Source: an uncultured Eubacteriales bacterium
Lineage (GTDB): Bacteria > Bacillota > Clostridia > Oscillospirales > Oscillospiraceae
Length of the DNA stretch: 18,786 nt
NCBI GenBank assembly: GCA_905210385.1
Contig: CAJLWS010000009.1
Coordinates: 1 to 18,786 of the forward strand
Direction: 5' to 3'
A model generated the notes under the pieces. It searched no databases. It was not told the DNA's origin and was given only the letters and a program-made list of their open reading frames with translations. Every line of letters starts with the position of its first letter. Position 1 is the stretch's first letter. The position numbers and the translations under genes are program-made. Of the stretch, positions 1-6,592 are shown piece after piece.

Positions 1-11
1 AGGAATCTTTT

Positions 12-1217
12 ATGAAATCTTTGTCTGAGTTCGCACTTGCCATCCAGCCCTCCAGCACCATGGCCATCGACGCCATGTTCAAGCAGATGAAGGCCGAGGG
101 GCAGGACGTGATCGGGTTTGGAGCCGGGGAGCCGGACTTTAATACTCCGGACCACATCAAGGCCGCCGCGGTACAGGCCATCGCGGACAATATGACCCGC
201 TATACTCCGGCCTCCGGCACACCGGCGCTGAAACAGGCGGTCTGCGCCCGGATGAAGGCTGATTGTGGCCTGGACTATCAGCCGTCCCAGGTGGTGGTCA
301 CCAGCGGCGCTAAGCACTGCGTCTATATCGCACTGCGGGCCCTGGTAAATCCCGGGGACGAGGTGATTCTACCCGCGCCGTTCTGGGTCAGCTATCTGGA
401 GCTGATCAAGATGGTGGGTGCCGAACCGGTGGTAGTCACCGCGGAAGAGACTGCCGACTTCAAGCTGACCGCCAGCCAGCTGCGGGAGGCTATTACTCCG
501 AAGACCAAAGCGATTATTCTCAATAATCCCTCCAATCCCACCGGCATGGTGTACAGCAGGGAGGAGCTGCTGGAGCTGGCCCAGGTGTGCGTGGATCGCG
601 ATGTGTATATCATTTCTGACGAGATCTACTACAGCCTGCTCTATGATGAAGTGGAGTTCACTTCTGTAGCCAGTTTGGGGGAGGAGATCAAGAAGCACAC
701 CATCCTCATCAACGGCGTCTCCAAGTCCTACGCCATGACGGGCTGGCGGATTGGCTATATCCTTGCGGAGGAAGCGGTGGCCAAGGTAATGAGCAACTAT
801 CTCAGCCACTCCACTGGATCTCCTTGTGCCATCTCTCAGGCCGCGTCGGTGGCTGCCCTTACTGGCCCTCAGGACGAGGTGGAGGTGATGCGCCAGGCAT
901 TTGAGGCGCGTAGGAATTATATCGTCAGCCGACTCAATCAGATTGACGGCGTAAGCTGTATCAAACCGGAAGGCGCCTTCTATGTGATGATGAACATTGA
1001 GCAGCTGTTAGGCAAGACGATCTGTGGGGAGGCAATCCATTCCAGCGATGACTTCTGCTCCGCCTTCCTGAAGCATGGGCTGGTTGCGACAGTTCCCTGC
1101 AGTGGCTTCGGCGCCCCCAATTTCGTGCGCTGGTCCTATGCCACCTCCCTGGAGAATATCCAAAAAGGGCTGGACCGGCTGGAGCGGTTCCTGGCCGGTA
1201 AGGAGCAGGACAGGTAA
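12..1217 (+). CDS. Pyridoxal-phosphate aminotransferase, aspartate aminotransferase type
   Basis: A 401-aa fold-type I PLP enzyme, probably transferring the amino group between aspartate (or a similar amino acid) and 2-oxoglutarate in the cytoplasm. The sequence shows the N-terminal GAGEPDFNTP segment (about 37-46), the NNPSNPTG loop (171-178), the ISDEIY segment (201-206) holding the Asp that contacts the pyridine nitrogen, and the Schiff-base lysine in NGVSKSYAMTGWRIGY (Lys-238). Length and motifs fit the AAT-Ib subfamily common in Firmicutes. The ATG at 12 follows an AGGA ribosome binding site at the very edge of the window, so the promoter lies outside. Substrate preference (aspartate, aromatic or prephenate) cannot be read from the motifs, so I give no gene symbol. 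The next gene has its own promoter, so this gene probably ends its transcription unit near 1220. Confidence 0.93.
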   Translation: MKSLSEFALAIQPSSTMAIDAMFKQMKAEGQDVIGFGAGEPDFNTPDHIKAAAVQAIADNMTRYTPASGTPALKQAVCARMKADCGLDYQPSQVVVTSGAKHCVYIALRALVNPGDEVILPAPFWVSYLELIKMVGAEPVVVTAEETADFKLTASQLREAITPKTKAIILNNPSNPTGMVYSREELLELAQVCVDRDVYIISDEIYYSLLYDEVEFTSVASLGEEIKKHTILINGVSKSYAMTGWRIGYILAEEAVAKVMSNYLSHSTGSPCAISQAASVAALTGPQDEVEVMRQAFEARRNYIVSRLNQIDGVSCIKPEGAFYVMMNIEQLLGKTICGEAIHSSDDFCSAFLKHGLVATVPCSGFGAPNFVRWSYATSLENIQKGLDRLERFLAGKEQDR

Positions 1218-1231
1218 TTTTTCCAACCCCC

Positions 1232-1260
1232 TTGCAAAATGTGACGGTTTTGGTTATACT
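1232..1260 (+). promoter_or_regulatory. Vegetative-type promoter for the DUF1858 gene
   Basis: TTGCAA (1232-1237), a 17-base spacer and TATACT (1255-1260) form a good sigma-A type promoter. Transcription would start near 1267, about 30 bases before the ATG at 1298. It lies just after the aminotransferase stop codon, so the small gene is probably transcribed independently. Confidence 0.65.
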
Positions 1261-1297
1261 GGACATGTAATCTCATATAGCAAGGAGGTTGATCCCA

Positions 1298-1495
1298 ATG
1301 GCTCAGATTACAAAGGATACCATTATCGGCGATATTCTCGACATCGCGCCGGATACAGCTCCCATCTTCCTGTCCATCGGTATGCATTGCCTTGGCTGCC
1401 CCGCTTCCCGGGGGGAGACGGTTGAGCAGGCCTGTATGGTTCACGGTGTGGACGTGGACGTGCTGGTTGAGAAGCTGAACGCCAGCATTGGCTAA
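1298..1495 (+). CDS. DUF1858 hybrid-cluster-associated redox disulfide protein
   Basis: A 65-aa protein of the DUF1858 family, often called the hybrid cluster protein-associated redox disulfide domain. The family hallmark is a CxxC pair in a GMHCLGCPAS context, seen here around residues 29-38. An N-terminal ITKDTIIGDIL segment also matches the family. The molecular role of the family is not established; a thiol-disulfide or metal-handling role is inferred from the CxxC. I chose ATG 1298 over an in-frame TTG at 1289 because the AAGGAGG site at 1282-1288 is nine bases before the ATG and directly abuts the TTG. It has its own promoter and terminator, so it is monocistronic. No hybrid cluster (hcp) gene is present in the window. 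Confidence 0.85.
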   Translation: MAQITKDTIIGDILDIAPDTAPIFLSIGMHCLGCPASRGETVEQACMVHGVDVDVLVEKLNASIG

Positions 1496-1508
1496 TTGGT
1501 AAAAGGGG

Positions 1509-1538
1509 AAAAGAGCGGTATATCCGCTCTTTTCCTTT
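1509..1538 (+). terminator. Rho-independent terminator after the DUF1858 gene
   Basis: AAAAGAGCGG (1509-1518) pairs perfectly with CCGCTCTTTT (1524-1533) around a TATAT loop, and CCTTT follows. It sits 13 bases after the DUF1858 stop. Leaky read-through may feed trmK, since I see no clear promoter between the hairpin and trmK. Confidence 0.85.
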
Positions 1539-1565
1539 ATCTGAACAGAACGGTGGGTGAGAATC

Positions 1566-2240
1566 GTGGAGCTGACGCCGAGGCTTCGGGCACTGGCGGA
1601 CCTGGTTTGCCAGGGTGCACGGCTAGCCGATGTGGGGACGGACCATGCCTATCTGCCGGTGTGGCTGCTCCTGCGTGGAAAGATCGACCAGGCTATCGCG
1701 GCGGACCTGCGGGAGGGCCCCCTGTCCCGTGCCAGGGAGACCGCGCGGCAATATGGGGTGGAAGACCGAATTTCCTTTCGCCTCTGTGACGGCCTGTCAG
1801 CCGTTGGGGAGGACGAGGCGGATACCATCGCCATTGCCGGAATGGGCGGGGATACCATCGCGGCCATTCTGGGCGCGGCCCCGTGGACCCGATCCAAGGC
1901 CCTGCTGCTCCAGCCCATGACAGCCCTCCCCAGCCTGCGGCAGTGGCTGCAAAACAACACCTATCGAATCGTGGAGGAGCGGATCGCCCGGGAGGGCAGC
2001 CGCCTATATAGCATCTGGACGGTGACCGGCGGAACGATGCCGTCCCTCACCCCAGCGGAGCTCTGGGCAGGCGCGCAACGCACCTCGGATCCGCTGCGGG
2101 CAGCCTATCTTGAGATGATGGCAGGCAAGGTAAAGCGCGCCCTGGCCGGGCAGCTGGCCTCCAGGCAGCGGTCGGAGGCTCAGATACAGACCCTCTCTGA
2201 GGTTCTGCGCGGCCTGGAAGAGATGCGGAAGGAGCTGTGA
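1566..2240 (+). CDS. trmK: tRNA (adenine(22)-N1)-methyltransferase TrmK
   Basis: A class I SAM-dependent methyltransferase of the TrmK (COG2384) family, which methylates N1 of adenine 22 in the D-arm of some bacterial tRNAs. Visible motifs are the SAM-binding ADVGTDHAYLP near the N-terminus, the AGMGGDTIAAIL segment, and LQPMTALPSLRQWL, all characteristic of this family. I prefer the GTG at 1566 (224 aa): it gives an N-terminus MELTPRLRALADLV that aligns with the usual MxLSxRLxAIAxMV, and it places the GGTGGG ribosome binding site at a proper distance. An in-frame GTG at 1557 would add three residues. It is followed after three bases by the Nif3-like gene; a trmK-nif3 pair is a common Firmicutes arrangement. 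Confidence 0.9.
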   Translation: MELTPRLRALADLVCQGARLADVGTDHAYLPVWLLLRGKIDQAIAADLREGPLSRARETARQYGVEDRISFRLCDGLSAVGEDEADTIAIAGMGGDTIAAILGAAPWTRSKALLLQPMTALPSLRQWLQNNTYRIVEERIAREGSRLYSIWTVTGGTMPSLTPAELWAGAQRTSDPLRAAYLEMMAGKVKRALAGQLASRQRSEAQIQTLSEVLRGLEEMRKEL

Positions 2241-2243
2241 GTC

Positions 2244-3038
2244 ATGGCTGTCACGGTAAAAAATGTATATGATTTTCTGCAGGAGAAGGCACCCTTTTCC
2301 CTGCAAATGGATTTTGATAACGCCGGGTTCCTAGTGGGACGGGGGGGCCAGACAGTACACCGCATCCTGGTCGCCCTGGACATTACCCAGCCGGTGATCC
2401 AGGAGGCGAAGGAGCTGTCCGCTCAGCTGATTGTGGCCCACCACCCGGTGATTTGGGGCGGCGTGAAATCCATCACCGACCAGACAGTTGCCGGACACAA
2501 ACTCCTGGCGCTGATTGAGAACCGGATTGCCGCCATCTGTGCCCACACCAACCTGGACGCGGTGGCGGGCGGAGTCAACGATGCCTTAGCCCTGCGGCTG
2601 GGGCTGAGCGAGATTGGCCAGCTGCACCAGGACGGAATTGACGGGCAGGGAAGGCCCTATGGCATTGGCCGGACCGGAGTAGTTCCCCAGCAGAACCTGT
2701 ACGACTTTGCCCAGGCAGTTAAGAAACTACTGGGCTCCCACGGCATCCGCCTGGTAGACGGAGGACGTCCGGTGCGTAGGGTGGCAGTGGGCGGAGGCGC
2801 CTGCGCCAGTATGCTGGAAGACGCCGCCGCCAAGGGCTGCGATACCTTTGTCACCTCAGACGTCAAGTATGACGGCTTTTTGGACGCTAAGGCTATGGGG
2901 ATCAATCTGATCGACGCGGGCCATTTCCCAACAGAGAACGTAGTATGCCCAGTGCTTCGGGACTGGCTCGCCCGACGGTTTCCCCAGCTGACGGTGGACA
3001 TTTCCCAGCACCATCACGAGGTATTTTCCTACCTCTGA
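2244..3038 (+). CDS. Nif3-like dinuclear metal centre hexameric protein
   Basis: A 264-aa member of the NIF3/YqfO/DUF34 family, which forms toroidal hexamers with a two-metal site. The expected ligand motifs are present: AHHPVIWGG (His-66/67), the AHTNLDAVAGGVND segment (His-101, Asp-105) and DAGHFPTEN near residues 225-233. It is the short form, without the roughly 100-residue central CutA-like insertion found in Bacillus YqfO. Biological function is unsettled; GTP cyclohydrolase-like and metal-chaperone roles have been proposed for relatives. The ATG at 2244 lies three bases after the trmK stop, implying co-transcription and coupled translation. Confidence 0.9.
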   Translation: MAVTVKNVYDFLQEKAPFSLQMDFDNAGFLVGRGGQTVHRILVALDITQPVIQEAKELSAQLIVAHHPVIWGGVKSITDQTVAGHKLLALIENRIAAICAHTNLDAVAGGVNDALALRLGLSEIGQLHQDGIDGQGRPYGIGRTGVVPQQNLYDFAQAVKKLLGSHGIRLVDGGRPVRRVAVGGGACASMLEDAAAKGCDTFVTSDVKYDGFLDAKAMGINLIDAGHFPTENVVCPVLRDWLARRFPQLTVDISQHHHEVFSYL

Positions 3039-3060
3039 GGCAGGCGCGCAGGCATGAGTC

Positions 3061-3088
3061 TCCCCTTCCACTCATAGAGTGAAGGGGA
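3061..3088 (+). promoter_or_regulatory. Hairpin overlapping the cwlD ribosome binding site
   Basis: TCCCCTT (3061-3067) plus CACTC (3069-3073) pair with GAGTG (3077-3081) plus AAGGGGA (3082-3088), with one bulged C and a three-base loop. The right arm includes the start of the purine-rich run that serves as the cwlD ribosome binding site. No T-run follows, so it is not a canonical terminator. It may limit cwlD translation or transcript read-through; this is inference. Confidence 0.5.
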
Positions 3089-3102
3089 AGGGGGGACGTG
3101 CG

Positions 3103-3819
3103 TTGAAGCGGGAAATCATCCGTATTACGCTTTGCATTTGTTTCGTGGTGGGCATCACTTTGATGGAGGCCAGGCGTATCCTTCCTGCCTCCTCCCTGGG
3201 TGGTGAGGAAGACGGTCCAACGCTTATTCTGGATGCAGGTCACGGCGGGGAGGATGGAGGTGCGGTCTCGGCTGCCGGCAACGAGGAAAGCGAAATTAAT
3301 CTGGACATCGTTCTGAAGTTGGAGTCTCTGATGGCCTTCCTTGGTGTACCAACTGTACTGACGCGCAGAGAGGATATCTCTCTCCATGAGGAGGGCTGCA
3401 AAACTCTCAGGGAGAAAAAAACATCAGATCTGAAGCAGCGTGTATCTATTGTAAACGAGACCACGAACGCCATGCTTATCAGTGTACATCAAAATTACTT
3501 TACAGATGCTAGATATTCAGGAGCTCAGGTGTTTTTCCATTTGGGAGATGTGAGTCGCCAGTGGGGGAATACCACGCAGCAGGCCCTGCGTCAGGTATTA
3601 GATGAGAACAATCAGAGAGAGGCGTCGCTCCTCACAAGCTCAGTCTACCTGTTTGAGCACATCACATGCCCTGCGATTCTGGTGGAGTGCGGCTTCCTCA
3701 GCAATGGGGAGGAGGCATCCCTGCTGGTGACAGATGCTTATCAGAGAAAAGTCGCCGTCGCTCTGGCCGGCGCCTATTGCCAGGAGCTGCGGCTACTGAA
3801 CTACGTGGGAGGAACCTGA
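3103..3819 (+). CDS. cwlD: N-acetylmuramoyl-L-alanine amidase, CwlD type
   Basis: An Amidase_3 zinc enzyme that removes stem peptides from muramic acid. CwlD does this in the spore cortex as the first step of muramic-delta-lactam formation. Counting from the TTG at 3103 (238 aa), an N-terminal hydrophobic segment (about 5-22) acts as signal peptide or anchor. Zinc ligands lie in LDAGHGGEDGG (His-47), the EESEINLD helix (Glu-62 or Glu-64) and ISVHQN (His-129), and the catalytic Glu is in LVECGFLSN (Glu-195). The RKTxDLxxRV-like stretch (REKKTSDLKQRV) and the SGAQVFFH motif favour CwlD over generic amidases. I prefer TTG 3103 because the purine-rich site at 3083-3096 precedes it; a GTG at 3079 is in frame but would lie upstream of that site. 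The radA start follows one base after its stop. Confidence 0.88.
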   Translation: MKREIIRITLCICFVVGITLMEARRILPASSLGGEEDGPTLILDAGHGGEDGGAVSAAGNEESEINLDIVLKLESLMAFLGVPTVLTRREDISLHEEGCKTLREKKTSDLKQRVSIVNETTNAMLISVHQNYFTDARYSGAQVFFHLGDVSRQWGNTTQQALRQVLDENNQREASLLTSSVYLFEHITCPAILVECGFLSNGEEASLLVTDAYQRKVAVALAGAYCQELRLLNYVGGT

Positions 3820-3820
3820 A

Positions 3821-5185
3821 GTGGCAAAAACCAAGACCATGTTTTTCTGTACGGAGTGCGGAAATGAAACGCCCAAGTGGCTGGGGAGATGTCCTGCCTG
3901 CGGGGCTTGGAACACAGTGGTGGAACGGCCTGCTCCCTCGGAAAGCCGGAAGAGGGGAGGGGCGCCTGCTGTTTCCGGAACTCTGCGACGGCCGCAGGCG
4001 CTGCCGGATGTGGAGGCAGCGGATGAGTTGCGCTTTCACACAGGCATGGATGAACTGGACCGGGTACTGGGCGGCGGTGCTGTAAAGGGCTCTCTGGTTC
4101 TGGTAGGAGGAGCACCAGGCATTGGAAAGTCCACTTTGATGCTCCAGATCTGTGATAACTTGTGCCGTTTCGCCAAGGTGCTCTATGTATCGGGAGAGGA
4201 ATCAGAACGGCAGATCAAGCTGCGCGCCCAACGGCTTGGGATTATGGGGACAGACCTTTACCTGTACTCGGAGACCAGTCTGGAGGAGATCATCTCCGCA
4301 GTAGAAGCGCAGCGACCAGATATCCTAATCGTGGATTCCATCCAGACCATCTACAATTCTGAATCTACCTCATCGCCCGGCAGTGTGGCCCAGGTGAAGG
4401 AGTGCACTATGGCCCTGATGCAGTTGGCGAAAGGACATGGCATTACAATATTTGTGGTAGGGCATATCAATAAGGAAGGCTCTCTGGCCGGGCCAAAGGT
4501 GCTGGAACACATCGTGGACTGTGTGCTCCATTTCGAGGGAGACGAGCATAGCTCCTACCGGATCCTCCGGGCGGCTAAGAACCGATTCGGCGCCACCAAT
4601 GAGATTGGGGTGTTTGAGATGGGAGATCAAGGGCTGACAGAGGTCCCTAATCCCTCTGAGGCCCTGCTGTCCGGTCGGCCGAAGGATACCCCAGGCTCCT
4701 GTGTAACCTGTGTGATGGAGGGCGTGCGGCCAGTGCTGGCGGAGGTCCAGGCGTTGGTGACGCCCTCCGCCTATGGAAATTCCCGCCGCTCCAGCAACGG
4801 CTTTGAATACAACCGTGCCGTGATGCTCAATGCTGTACTGGAGAAGCGGGGTGGATTGACCCTCTCTAATTGTGATTTTTATGTCAATGTCATTGGTGGG
4901 CTCACTGTGAATGAGCCAGCGGCCGATCTGGCCCTGATCATTGCCCTTGCTTCCAGCTTTCGGGACAAGCCCGTGCCCTACGACCTGGCAGCGGTAGGGG
5001 AGGTGGGCCTGACCGGCGAGCTGCGGGCGGTCCACGCCTTGGGCCAGCGACTGTCTGAGGTTCGTCGCCTAGGATTCACCAAATGTTTGGTTCCAGCCAA
5101 GGGCAGTGGAAAGTTAGAGGCTCCGGAAGGGCTTAGTTTAATCCGGATCACGAACATCCGCGAGGCCATTGCTGTATTGATTTGA
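3821..5185 (+). CDS. radA: DNA repair protein RadA
   Basis: RadA (Sms), a RecA-like ATPase and branch-migrating helicase acting with RecA in recombinational repair. The 454-aa product shows the full domain order: an N-terminal C4 zinc finger (Cys-10, 13, 24, 27), Walker A GGAPGIGKST (96-105), the LIVDSIQT Walker B region (169-176), the RadA-specific KNRFG motif (253-257) and a C-terminal Lon-protease-like domain. The start is the GTG at 3821, with GGGAGG upstream inside the end of cwlD; only one base separates the two genes, so translation is probably coupled. I see no convincing terminator after its stop at 5183-5185. Confidence 0.97.
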   Translation: MAKTKTMFFCTECGNETPKWLGRCPACGAWNTVVERPAPSESRKRGGAPAVSGTLRRPQALPDVEAADELRFHTGMDELDRVLGGGAVKGSLVLVGGAPGIGKSTLMLQICDNLCRFAKVLYVSGEESERQIKLRAQRLGIMGTDLYLYSETSLEEIISAVEAQRPDILIVDSIQTIYNSESTSSPGSVAQVKECTMALMQLAKGHGITIFVVGHINKEGSLAGPKVLEHIVDCVLHFEGDEHSSYRILRAAKNRFGATNEIGVFEMGDQGLTEVPNPSEALLSGRPKDTPGSCVTCVMEGVRPVLAEVQALVTPSAYGNSRRSSNGFEYNRAVMLNAVLEKRGGLTLSNCDFYVNVIGGLTVNEPAADLALIIALASSFRDKPVPYDLAAVGEVGLTGELRAVHALGQRLSEVRRLGFTKCLVPAKGSGKLEAPEGLSLIRITNIREAIAVLI

Positions 5186-5287
5186 GCGTGGGGTAAAGTT
5201 TAGGCACTGATCATTAGGGCTGGCCAAGCCTGCGGCGCTTGACGCCCGTTCAAGCGTGCACAGACCATCCCGCTGGTACAGACAGCT

Positions 5288-5316
5288 TTGCGTACATGGA
5301 ATTAAACTCATAAAAA
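5288..5316 (+). promoter_or_regulatory. Weak candidate promoter for the recombinase
   Basis: TTGCGT (5288-5293), a 17-base spacer and TAAAAA (5311-5316). The -10 is poor. If used, it would give a leader of about 150 bases that includes the palindrome. Low confidence. Confidence 0.3.
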
Positions 5317-5364
5317 ATTTCTCCCTTCTCCTTGCGGGTAGTTTGGGCGGAAGGGAACGGGAAT

Positions 5365-5460
5365 ATGCGGCCCTATGATATCCAGAAAGAAATCCTACCA
5401 GGAGGGAGGTTAATCGGTGAAAACACTCAACTGAACAAAATAAAAATTTTGTTCAGTTGA
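5365..5460 (+). CDS. Possible 31-aa leader ORF before the recombinase
   Basis: An ATG at 5365, behind a loose purine-rich site (GGAAGGG around 5349-5355), opens 31 codons ending at a TGA (5458-5460) inside the right arm of the palindrome. The peptide begins MRPYDIQKEIL and has no recognisable motif. A second start (GTG 5417) with a much better AGGAGGGAGG site lies inside it in another frame and makes only five codons. Either could be a leader peptide, but both may be chance. I list it only because it runs into the palindrome. Confidence 0.15.
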   Translation: MRPYDIQKEILPGGRLIGENTQLNKIKILFS

Positions 5461-5461
5461 G
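5426..5461. repeat. Perfect 16-bp inverted repeat, candidate recombination site or operator
   Basis: CTCAACTGAACAAAAT (5426-5441) is the exact reverse complement of 5446-5461, with a four-base AAAA centre. The middle 14 bases (5437-5450) are all A or T. Read as a recombinase site it gives 11-bp arms (AACTGAACAAA and its complement) around an 8-base asymmetric core, ATAAAAAT. No T-run follows on the plus strand, so it is not a standard terminator. It ends 12 bases before the recombinase ATG and abuts its AAGGGG ribosome binding site. Possible roles are a dif-like site, an operator for the recombinase, or an RNA hairpin controlling its translation. Confidence 0.6.
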
Positions 5462-5473
5462 AAGGGGTAATCC

Positions 5474-6586
5474 ATGTCGGAGACCTCTTTTTCGGCCGGT
5501 CTGCCGCTGCCGGCTGACCAAACCTCACCGACTCTGTTTATGGACTATCGTACACAGGCGCCACCCATCCTTCGGGATTTTTTAACCTATCATGAGACGA
5601 TCCAGGGCCATTCCCGCAAAACGGTCGATGAGTATTTTTTGGATCTTCGCACGTTCTTTCGCTATATCAAGCTGGAAAAAGGTCTCGTCTCCCGCGACAT
5701 GCCTTTTGAGGAAATTCCCATTGACGATGTTGACCTGGACCTGATCCGGTCTGTGGGTCTGGCCGACGTCTATTCCTATCTGAGCTTTCTCAGCCGTGAT
5801 CGCGTGAAGAATCCAAAGGATCCCTACTCCAGGCACGGCTTGCTGGCCTCCACCCGGGCCCGCAAGGTGGCCACCATCCGCTCCTTCTATAAGTATCTGG
5901 TCAGCAAGGCTAAGGTGCTGGAAGAAAATCCCGTTCAGGAACTGGATTCTCCGAGGCAGCGCCAAACCTTGCCCCGGTTTCTCACCCTGGACGAGAGCAT
6001 CCAGCTTCTGGACAGCATTGACGGGGACAACGCGGAGCGGGATCTGTGTATCATCACCTTGTTTTTAAACTGCGGTATCCGGATCTCCGAGCTGGTAGGC
6101 CTGAACCTGTCTGATGTTCAGGGGGATCGCCTGCGGGTGCTGGGCAAGGGAAACAAGGAGCGGGTTGTATTTCTGAACGCGGCCTGTCAGAACACCCTTG
6201 AAGATTGGCTGGAAGTCCGTTCCCACTCCGGTGCGGCGGACCCCAACGCCCTGTTCATCACCAGGAAGCATACCCGGGTCACCAAGTCCGGCATTCACTA
6301 CATGATCAAACAACGTCTGACAGCCGCCGGATTAGACAGCAGCAAATATTCCGCCCACAAGCTACGACATACAGCAGCCACACTAATGCTGCAGAATGGC
6401 GTGGACGTGCGCACACTGCAGGAAGTACTGGGCCATGAGCATTTGAATACCACACAAATCTACACCCATGTGGATAGCGATTCTCTTCGCACCGCAGCCC
6501 AAGCCAATCCCCTGGGAAATCTCAGCACAAAACGCAGGGGCCGTCCCCGGAAAAAGTCCGGGGACGGTGGCGGCCCAGAGGACTGA
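5474..6586 (+). CDS. Tyrosine recombinase, Xer-like, with C-terminal AT-hook
   Basis: A 370-aa tyrosine recombinase. An N-terminal SAM-like core-binding domain (about 30-145) precedes the catalytic domain (about 165-345), which has every active-site residue: Arg-203 (CGIRISEL), Lys-225 (LGKGNKER), His-295 and Arg-298 (HKLRH), His-321 (LGHEHL) and Tyr-330 (QIYTHV). It is longer than XerC/XerD (about 300 aa), with extra residues around 75-122, closer in size to single-recombinase XerS or XerH. The tail after residue 344 carries RRGRPRKK (354-361), a textbook AT-hook for minor-groove A/T DNA. The ATG at 5474 has AAGGGG six bases upstream. No excisionase, integrase partner or phage gene is nearby, which favours a housekeeping role over a mobile element. 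Whether it is the chromosome-dimer resolvase is inference. Confidence 0.88.
   Translation: MSETSFSAGLPLPADQTSPTLFMDYRTQAPPILRDFLTYHETIQGHSRKTVDEYFLDLRTFFRYIKLEKGLVSRDMPFEEIPIDDVDLDLIRSVGLADVYSYLSFLSRDRVKNPKDPYSRHGLLASTRARKVATIRSFYKYLVSKAKVLEENPVQELDSPRQRQTLPRFLTLDESIQLLDSIDGDNAERDLCIITLFLNCGIRISELVGLNLSDVQGDRLRVLGKGNKERVVFLNAACQNTLEDWLEVRSHSGAADPNALFITRKHTRVTKSGIHYMIKQRLTAAGLDSSKYSAHKLRHTAATLMLQNGVDVRTLQEVLGHEHLNTTQIYTHVDSDSLRTAAQANPLGNLSTKRRGRPRKKSGDGGGPED
6541..6567. repeat. 11-bp GC-rich hairpin inside the AT-hook coding sequence
   Basis: CCGTCCCCGGA (6541-6551) pairs perfectly with TCCGGGGACGG (6557-6567) around AAAAG. It lies in the last 50 bases of the recombinase gene and encodes part of the AT-hook. 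The recombinase and the amidase gene converge with only six bases between their stops, so this hairpin is the only visible structure that could help end transcription. It lacks a T-run. Confidence 0.5.
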
Positions 6587-6592
6587 CCGGCC

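Larger units (their letters stand above)
5186..5473 (+). other. 288-base gap between radA and the recombinase gene
   Basis: No substantial gene is visible. The gap holds a short inverted repeat (CGCTTGA 5236-5242 with TCAAGCG 5250-5256, no T-run), a weak candidate promoter (5288-5316), a very strong ribosome binding site at 5400-5409 followed by a five-codon ORF (GTG at 5417, stop at 5432), a 31-codon ORF (5365-5460), and the perfect 16-bp inverted repeat at 5426-5461. Confidence 0.7.

Noticed and set aside
4370..5035. A 221-codon open frame opposite radA
   Set aside because: No recognisable motif or ribosome binding site, and radA is certain on the other strand.
5426..5461. The palindrome read as a LexA/SOS box (GAAC...GTTC)
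   Set aside because: The Firmicutes LexA box has four bases between GAAC and GTTC; here there are fourteen.
5426..5461. The palindrome read as a radA terminator
   Set aside because: No T-run follows on the plus strand, it lies some 240 bases after radA, and it abuts the next ribosome binding site.
5474..6586. The recombinase as an integrase of a prophage or conjugative element
   Set aside because: No excisionase, repressor, attachment-site duplication, tRNA or other mobile gene is present; flanking genes are all core functions.
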